A stretch of 64,000 nucleotides of DNA, taken from assembly GCA_014380365.1 (NCBI GenBank), contig JACMJZ010000026.1:1-64000 (forward strand). The letters run 5' to 3'. Position numbers and translations under genes: made by a program. The notes below the pieces were generated by a model. The model was not told where the DNA came from. It saw only the letters and a program-made list of their open reading frames with translations, and did no database searches. Within the stretch, counting starts at the first letter, position 1. Every line of letters starts with the position of its first letter. Shown piece after piece: positions 59,506 through 64,000 of the stretch. This DNA comes from Pyrinomonadaceae bacterium (lineage in GTDB: Bacteria > Acidobacteriota > Blastocatellia > Pyrinomonadales > Pyrinomonadaceae).

Positions 59506-60099
59506 TTATTTCCGTTCCGACCCGCTCAGGTGCCTGGTTGTTTGTTCCGTCACGCTGAACGGTGAATCGATGAATTCGCTCGTATCGGCGGAGCGCAGGG
59601 CCGGAGGTTTTGCGTCTTCGTCCGGGTGGTTCGGTCCCTTTTGCGACGCCCGATTTGCAATCTCCACCAGTCTCTTGCTCACGACGGCGCCATTCACGAT
59701 GAGCGCTAACCCCAGGAAGAAGGGAATCACTCCAGCAATCCATATTCGACTGAGTATCTCCGCCTCGTCAGGCGAAACATTGGCGACGATCCCCTGCATC
59801 AAGACATACAGAAAGATTGACAACGCTATTCCCAAGCTGCTCACGATTACCCCGGCCTTGATTTCCCTGTAACGCTTGATCTCCGGCGTGATGCCTAGCC
59901 GCCGTTCCATTTCTTCCTTGCGTCGCTTCTGAGCCTGGCCGGAAAGAAAAATGTCGGCGACCCAGGTGTCGCTCCAATCGAATTTCTCGGCCGGCTCTTG
60001 AGTGTCAACAACCTGACGTACGGCGTGGAGATTCGCTCCACACATCGTGCAAAACTTTACCTCGTCGCTCTGTTTGGATGAACATCGCGGACAGAACAT
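59506..60099 (-). CDS. Zinc-ribbon membrane protein, unknown
   Basis: A 197-residue protein with an N-terminal zinc ribbon (MFCPRCSSKQSDEVKFCTMC plus GANL), a charged linker (QAQKRRKEEMERRLGITPEI), two membrane helices (about 80-103 and 118-142: GVIVSSLGIALSIFLYVLMQ and IWIAGVIPFFLGLALIVNG) and a polar tail. This architecture is common in Acidobacteria and related phyla but has no assigned function. It is separated from greA by 45 bases on the same strand and may be downstream in the same transcript. Confidence 0.72.
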   Translation of the reverse strand: MFCPRCSSKQSDEVKFCTMCGANLHAVRQVVDTQEPAEKFDWSDTWVADIFLSGQAQKRRKEEMERRLGITPEIKRYREIKAGVIVSSLGIALSIFLYVLMQGIVANVSPDEAEILSRIWIAGVIPFFLGLALIVNGAVVSKRLVEIANRASQKGPNHPDEDAKPPALRSADTSEFIDSPFSVTEQTTRHLSGSERK

Positions 60100-60144
60100 G
60101 AGCCACTCCTATCCTGGGTGTTGCGGCAATATACTACTTACGCG

Positions 60145-60666
60145 TTAAGACTGGCTTTGGTTCGCGTCGTCGTGAATGGTGGTCAACCGCCTAATCTCGA
60201 AGTTGCGCGCGCCGGCGGGGGTTCGCACCACGACTTCGTCGCCTTCTTCCTTGCCCATCAAACTCCGGCCCACCGGTGAAGTGGTAGAGATCAAGCCTCC
60301 TTGCGGATCGCTCTCTTCGGGCGTGACCAGCCGGTAAGTGACTTCTTCATCGCGTTCGGCGTCAAACAAAACCAGGGTGGAGCCGTAAGCCGCTTTGTGG
60401 CGGGATATTTTCGAGACGTCAATGGTCGCGACCTCGCTGATTCGTTGGCGCAACTCCATAATCCGCGCTTTCACAATGCTCTGCCGGGCCAACGCCGCAT
60501 GGTATTCAGAGTTTTCGCGCAGGTCGCCAAACTCAAGCGCGCGTTTGATCTCTTTGGGAAGGTGAACGCGCAACTCGGATTCGAGTTCGTCGAGTTCCGC
60601 CTGCAACCTTGCTTTGATGGCTTGTGACAATTCGTTCCTCTCTTTTGGTAATAACTGCTGCGGCAC
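60145..60666 (-). CDS. greA: Transcription elongation factor GreA
   Basis: Stimulates transcript cleavage by stalled RNA polymerase. The N-terminal coiled coil ends in the usual acidic tip (EIKRALEFGDLRENSEYHAA, containing Asp and Glu that reach the active site), and the C-terminal FKBP-like domain includes GSTLVLFDAERDEEVTYRLV, SPVGRSLMGKEEGDEVVVRT and P. The 173-residue length is a little over E. coli GreA (158), through N- and C-terminal extensions. A GTCGGGAT-type repeat lies just upstream. Confidence 0.96.
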   Translation of the reverse strand: MPQQLLPKERNELSQAIKARLQAELDELESELRVHLPKEIKRALEFGDLRENSEYHAALARQSIVKARIMELRQRISEVATIDVSKISRHKAAYGSTLVLFDAERDEEVTYRLVTPEESDPQGGLISTTSPVGRSLMGKEEGDEVVVRTPAGARNFEIRRLTTIHDDANQSQS

Positions 60667-60679
60667 AGCTGAACGGGAC

Positions 60680-60720
60680 GGGCCCCGTCGCTATCCCGAC
60701 GCGTCGGGATTCCGACAAGA
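60680..60720. repeat. Partial dispersed repeat (CCCGACGCGTCGGGATTCCGACA)
   Basis: CTATCCCGACGCGTCGGGAT plus TCCGACA closely matches CTACCCCGACTCGTCGGGGT plus TCTGACA at 24270-24296; it is the outer half of the larger repeat family and contains a perfect TCCCGACGCGTCGGGA palindrome. Confidence 0.75.
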
Positions 60721-60721
60721 G

Positions 60722-61834
60722 CTAGGGTTGGCGGTGATACCTGGCTTCGTCAGGCGCGCCAAAGGATATCCCCGTATCGCGCGCCGTGCGCACTAGCTGA
60801 CCATCTGCCGGGACTGTCTTGACATTTGCGATTGCCAGGCTGATGGGAACTGTGATTACGTCGCCCGCCTGGAGCGCCACCATCATACCTCGTTTTCCGT
60901 CGACCAACGCACGCACCGCACAGGAACCGTAGTTTGTCGCCAGCATGCGATCGAAGGCATTGGGCCGTCCGCCGCGCTGCAAGTGGCCCAGAACCACGCA
61001 ACGAGCCTCTTTTCCAGTGAGCGTTTCAAGTTCTCTTTGGCAATACGAGCCGATGCCGCCCAGCCGCGGGGCGTGCTGCCTGTCGCCCTTGTCCTGGTAA
61101 ATCAGTTCGCGGCCAGTTTCGAGCGCACCTTCGGCGGCCACTACGATGCTGAAATTCGATCCAGCTTCGTCACGCGCACGTATTCTGTCAGCCACGGATT
61201 TCATAGTGAAGGGAATTTCCGGAATCAGGATTACGTCGGCGCCACCTGCGAGGCCGGAATGCAGGGCTATCCATCCGGTATTCCGGCCCATCACTTCCAG
61301 GATCATCACGCGGTCGTGCGACTCGGCGGTGGTGTGCAGCCGGTCAAGCGCGTCGGTTGCGATATCGAGCGCAGTGATAAAACCGAAGGTAAGTTCGGTA
61401 CAGGCAAGGTCGTTGTCGATCGTTTTGGGAACCCCGACGACCGGCACTCCCAGCCGATCAAATTCCACGGAGATCGCCAGCGTCCCTTCACCGCCTAACA
61501 CTACGAGCGCGTCGATGCCCAGGCGGCGAATATTCTCCACCGCCTCCTTGTAAACGGCGTCCGGTTTGGAGTCGACTCCTTCGGCACTCCGCTCAACAAA
61601 CTTCCCGCGGTTGCGCGTGCCCAGGATCGTTCCGCCGCGCGGCAACAAACCCCTGACGTCGGCGGCGGTAAGCGGGCGGGTTTGGGTTTCGCCCAACAAA
61701 CCCTCGAAGCCGTCTTCGATGCCGATGACATTCAGGCCGTATTGGCCGGTAGCTGTGGTTACCACCGCGCGAATCACCGCATTGAGGCCTGGAGCATCGC
61801 CGCCGCCCGTCAATATTCCAATGGTTTTATACAT
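60722..61834 (-). CDS. pfkA: 6-phosphofructokinase (group III type)
   Basis: Phosphorylates fructose 6-phosphate in glycolysis. The start is ATG 61834 (MYKTIGILTGGGDAPGLNAV). Key motifs are GGEGTLAISVEFDRLGVPVV, PKTIDNDLACTELTFGFITA and MGRNTGWIALHSGLAGG. In E. coli numbering, position 104 is Gly (GGEGT), typical of ATP users, while position 124 is Lys (PKTIDND) instead of the Gly of classic ATP enzymes. This Gly/Lys pairing is known from ATP-dependent group III enzymes of actinomycetes, so ATP is the likelier donor. At 370 residues it also resembles that group more than E. coli PfkA (320). Confidence 0.94.
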   Translation of the reverse strand: MYKTIGILTGGGDAPGLNAVIRAVVTTATGQYGLNVIGIEDGFEGLLGETQTRPLTAADVRGLLPRGGTILGTRNRGKFVERSAEGVDSKPDAVYKEAVENIRRLGIDALVVLGGEGTLAISVEFDRLGVPVVGVPKTIDNDLACTELTFGFITALDIATDALDRLHTTAESHDRVMILEVMGRNTGWIALHSGLAGGADVILIPEIPFTMKSVADRIRARDEAGSNFSIVVAAEGALETGRELIYQDKGDRQHAPRLGGIGSYCQRELETLTGKEARCVVLGHLQRGGRPNAFDRMLATNYGSCAVRALVDGKRGMMVALQAGDVITVPISLAIANVKTVPADGQLVRTARDTGISFGAPDEARYHRQP

Positions 61835-61849
61835 AAACAATTACCAAGG

Positions 61850-61927
61850 CAGTAGCCCCGACCGTTAGGAAAGGCGCTCAAAGTTACCTTGGACACAGGC
61901 CCTCGCTAACGGTCGGGCTACTGCCCC
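61850..61927. repeat. Hairpin repeat (AGCCCGACCGTTAGG family, copy 2)
   Basis: CAGTAGCCCCGACCGTTAGG and GCTAACGGTCGGGCTACTG are complementary arms about 16 bases apart, just upstream of pfkA. Confidence 0.88.
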
Positions 61928-62014
61928 ATACTGTGAATAGCGTATGACCAAGAGTAATTGAAGAGGGGGTGAGAGTCCAACCATCGAGGGTTCACAGTAT
62001 CGGGCTAAAACGAG

Positions 62015-62389
62015 ATGGTTGACCCTCCACTTGCTGCTCGCGTAGCATGTGCCGGGACGGGCGTGGATTGCTTCGAGTTTATCGGGTTCAATTTCATCAA
62101 GAGGGGCAGCTCAAGGTTGGAAATAGACGACGACGCAAAAGAGATCGTGAGAGACATTGGAACGGCGATCAACGAGTCGGTTGAAAACTCATCGAAGGTT
62201 GCCGAGGCCATCGAACGGCTGCGCGATGCAGGCTATGAGATGGAGTTGACCTTGCGGCTGGAAATCGGCTTGCGTCCACACGCCGGCGAGGATGGCGAGG
62301 AACGCGACACAACTCTCGACCTGACTGACGAGGATGTGGAAGTGCTGCAACGGATGAAGATTAGGATCGACCCGGAAGAAAAAGACTAA
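62015..62389 (+). CDS. Small acidic protein, unknown
   Basis: A gene for up to 124 residues. The convincing part begins near residue 35: LEIDDDAKEIVRDIGTAINE followed by SVENSSKVAEAIERLRDAGY is helical, then ELTLRLEIGLRP and LDLTDEDVEVLQRMKIRIDP form a beta/alpha ending. The first about 34 residues (VDPPLAARVACAGTGVDCFE) look less coding-like; a TTG at 62117 with an upstream GAGGGG could be the true start, giving 90 residues. The protein is acidic, without membrane or signal segments. Function and family not recognised. It is flanked by two copies of the AGCCCGACCGT hairpin repeat. Confidence 0.55.
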   Translation: MVDPPLAARVACAGTGVDCFEFIGFNFIKRGSSRLEIDDDAKEIVRDIGTAINESVENSSKVAEAIERLRDAGYEMELTLRLEIGLRPHAGEDGEERDTTLDLTDEDVEVLQRMKIRIDPEEKD

Positions 62390-62390
62390 A

Positions 62391-62521
62391 GCAGAAGCCC
62401 GACCGTCAGGGAGGGCTCAAGTTTCAAGGCCGCAGCCACTTTTGAGAAAGCCCCAGCGCCTTATGAGAGCGATGGGGCTTTTGATTACTGAAGAACCCTC
62501 CCTGACGGTCGGGCTTTTGCC
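62391..62521. repeat. Hairpin repeat (AGCCCGACCGTCAGGGAGGGCTC family, copy 3)
   Basis: GCAGAAGCCCGACCGTCAGG plus GAGGGCTC pairs with GAACCCTCCCTGACGGTCGG plus GCTTTTGC. Between the arms lies a separate terminator hairpin. Confidence 0.9.
62447..62483. terminator. Bidirectional terminator between convergent genes
   Basis: AAAGCCCCAGCGC pairs with GCGATGGGGCTTTT, with T-runs on the plus strand and A-to-T on the minus strand. It sits between the convergent gene at 62015-62389 and the surface-protein gene ending at 62589. Confidence 0.78.
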
Positions 62522-62524
62522 ATG

Positions 62525-62585
62525 ATCCCGGCCCGCCCGCACCGACAAGGCAGGCCCGCCCGCTAACGCAGGCGGTTCCGACAGA
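62525..62585. repeat. Dispersed repeat (CGCTAACGCAGGCGGTTCCGACAG)
   Basis: GGCCCGCCCGCACCGACAAG followed by CCCGCCCGCTAACGCAGGCG and GTTCCGACAGA is the reverse-strand version of the CAGAACCGCCTGCGGTAGCGGGCGGGCC family. Confidence 0.75.
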
Positions 62586-62588
62586 TCA

Positions 62589-64000
62589 TCAAGGGCCGAA
62601 GCGCTGTCGATATTCGCCCGACACGATGAAGGACCTGACCATTTCAGCACCAATGTAGTCGCCATTGGCCTGATTCAACTTGTTCAACCAGAAATTATAG
62701 CCACCGAAATCAAGGCCAAACTCCGGCGGGTCATTTGGATTGCGACGCAGGTAGCCAAAATACTGCATCAGCACAAACGCCTTGTTGAACTCCTGGCTCG
62801 TGAGCGTGGCGTTTTCAGCCACCAGCCGCAACACATGGGCACGCGCCGGCGTGCTCGCGGTGTTACTTGCGCTGCCAAACGCGTTAATAGCTGCTGTCCG
62901 CGCCTCGGCCGTTGGGGTCACGCCGCCATTAGCAAAAAGAGCGTCAACAAACTGCGCCGGGGTCAGGGTTGTAGGATGTTTTGTTATGAAGGGTGCACGC
63001 GAGACGAAGTCCAGTGCGAAGAAGATCTTGTTATTGTTCAGCCGGGTCTGCCAGTCGCCGACTCCAACCTCCACCCCGTTGCCGATCTGCTGTGTGTCGG
63101 GTAGGAATTCAGCAAGCCTGACCGGCACCGGCGCGCCGGGCAGATTTCCGTAGCCGGCCTTGTACATGCGGTAGACGAGATAACCCGTCTCCTGAAATTC
63201 AATGGAAAGGTAGAAGGCCGCGGACACGTTGGCGCGCTTCACATCGATGCAGGCCGCGTCGGCGCCGCACGAAGTAATCTGATTCACCCAAAACCCCAGA
63301 CCACCCGTATCGGGCGCGCGGTTAAAAAAGTCAAGATAATGCTGGCGCACAAAGAACTCAGCGTTTGAAAAGGGATTTGGCGCATTCGGGGCATCATCGC
63401 TGGTAATGGTAACGGTGACAGTAGTGGTCGAGCCGAGTGTGCAGGCTACCGGGCTACTCAAGGTGACGTTGAACGTTTCCGCGCTTTCGTTGAAAGAGTC
63501 ATCCACGATGAAGACTGTAATGGTCTTCGAAGTTTCCCCACCGTCGAACCGTAGTGTGCCGGCAGTGGCCTCATAGTCAGATCTGTCCGTGGCCGTCTGC
63601 GGGGTGGCATCGTTCGTCGCATATTTAACGCTCGCCGCCCCGGCGGTATCGCCGGTGCGGGTCACCGCTAAATCAACCTTGATCGTCGCGTTGGGAGCTT
63701 CGTTGACGTTCGCCGTGCTGGCACTAAACTGCACTGTGTTGGGTCCGGGGCCGCCTGGCAAGTTCCAATTGAAGGTGACGCTGCCATCTGCGCTGCCATA
63801 TCCGTCGACCGCGATCTGGTATGTCGTGCCCGCGACTGCGGAAAACTGAACGCGACTGGTTAAAATGCCGCCCGGGTTATTCTCGTCGTCGTTTCGCTCG
63901 ATGAGGGTTAGGCCGTTGACAGCCGAGCCAGTGTAAACCGCTAGCAACGTGTCATATGTGCTGCCCACGGTTGTCATCGTCACTGTGCCGCTGGTTGGCG
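62589..64000 (-). CDS. Surface/exported protein with Calx-beta and DUF4214 domains (incomplete, 5' end outside window)
   Basis: The reading frame stays open to the window edge, so the true start lies beyond base 64000. The visible part, in order: a pre-peptidase-C-like beta domain (STYDTLLAVYTGSAVNGLTL, GTTYQIAVDGYG), a Calx-beta module (VDLAVTRTGDTAGAASVKYA, then VFIVDDSFNESAETFNVTLS), and a C-terminal DUF4214 domain (FFVRQHYLDFFNRAPDTGGL, GFWVNQI, then SIEFQETGYLVYRMYKAGYG). Such multi-domain proteins are common in Acidobacteria and are thought to be exported. A terminator follows its stop. Confidence 0.88.
   Translation of the reverse strand, partial: PTSGTVTMTTVGSTYDTLLAVYTGSAVNGLTLIERNDDENNPGGILTSRVQFSAVAGTTYQIAVDGYGSADGSVTFNWNLPGGPGPNTVQFSASTANVNEAPNATIKVDLAVTRTGDTAGAASVKYATNDATPQTATDRSDYEATAGTLRFDGGETSKTITVFIVDDSFNESAETFNVTLSSPVACTLGSTTTVTVTITSDDAPNAPNPFSNAEFFVRQHYLDFFNRAPDTGGLGFWVNQITSCGADAACIDVKRANVSAAFYLSIEFQETGYLVYRMYKAGYGNLPGAPVPVRLAEFLPDTQQIGNGVEVGVGDWQTRLNNNKIFFALDFVSRAPFITKHPTTLTPAQFVDALFANGGVTPTAEARTAAINAFGSASNTASTPARAHVLRLVAENATLTSQEFNKAFVLMQYFGYLRRNPNDPPEFGLDFGGYNFWLNKLNQANGDYIGAEMVRSFIVSGEYRQRFGP

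Noticed and set aside
1-64000. tRNA, rRNA, tmRNA or other structural RNA genes
   Set aside because: I looked in the longer spacers for tRNA T-arm text and conserved RNA cores and found none; a covariance-model scan would be needed to exclude small RNAs.
1-64000. Insertion sequences or integrases
   Set aside because: None of the ORFs shows transposase or recombinase motifs, despite the abundance of repeats.

Overview
The window looks like chromosome from an Acidobacteriota bacterium, most likely class Blastocatellia (Pyrinomonadaceae-like). This is inferred from content: two VWFA-related proteins of the acidobacterial type, an Oar-like TonB receptor with an N-terminal carboxypeptidase-regulatory domain, a secretin ending in a cohesin-like domain, a DUF4214/Calx-beta surface protein, bacillithiol genes, and many intergenic inverted repeats built from short repeated words. 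No rRNA, tRNA, CRISPR, transposase, integrase or prophage structural gene was recognised.

Layout. 0-3 kb: two secreted VWA proteins (minus). 3.2-11.4 kb: a compact type II secretion/type IV pilus-like operon (GspF, GspE, secretin, two pseudopilins, PilM-like). 11.5-13.8 kb: ECF sigma factor, zinc-finger anti-sigma factor and a bactofilin-like membrane protein. 14-19.5 kb: a DUF5666-like secreted protein, a TonB-dependent receptor and a LolA-like protein. 19.6-21.6 kb: two unknown genes (minus). 21.9-26.5 kb: the classic rplM-rpsI-rpsB-tsf-pyrH-frr cluster. 26.8-31 kb: M48 protease, Rossmann/DUF2520 protein, helix-hairpin-helix lipoprotein and a small membrane protein. 31.5-37.4 kb: accessory region with an SH3-like membrane protein, two small helical proteins, a 21-bp minisatellite and a membrane-embedded patatin. 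37.8-42.4 kb: YitT, O-methyltransferase, YpdA-like reductase and PhzF. 42.8-47.9 kb: an unusual cassette of two paralogous three-helix membrane proteins, a beta-sandwich protein, an exported protein and two signal-less peptidoglycan hydrolases. 48-54 kb: DapA-like lyase, BshC, four-helix-bundle protein, MutL and MsrA. 54-64 kb: HAD phosphatase, biotin-carrier and biotin carboxylase proteins, zinc-ribbon membrane proteins, CDP-alcohol phosphatidyltransferase, GreA, PfkA and an incomplete surface protein.

Two themes stand out. First, the intergenic DNA is full of hairpins made of repeated 6-14 base words, a different word at almost every site (CTTTGCG, GAAATTC, AGTCCAA, GGCAGAA, GATGAGG, GATGCTG). 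Several of these run in frame into genes: the MutL linker, a pseudopilin leader, a PhzF insertion, the HAD N-terminus and the L13 C-terminus. Second, the 42.8-47.9 kb cassette joins holin-like membrane proteins to endolysin-like enzymes without signal peptides. It is the best candidate for an undescribed envelope or lysis/export system. BshC and YpdA together suggest that the organism makes and recycles bacillithiol, which fits the nearby MsrA.
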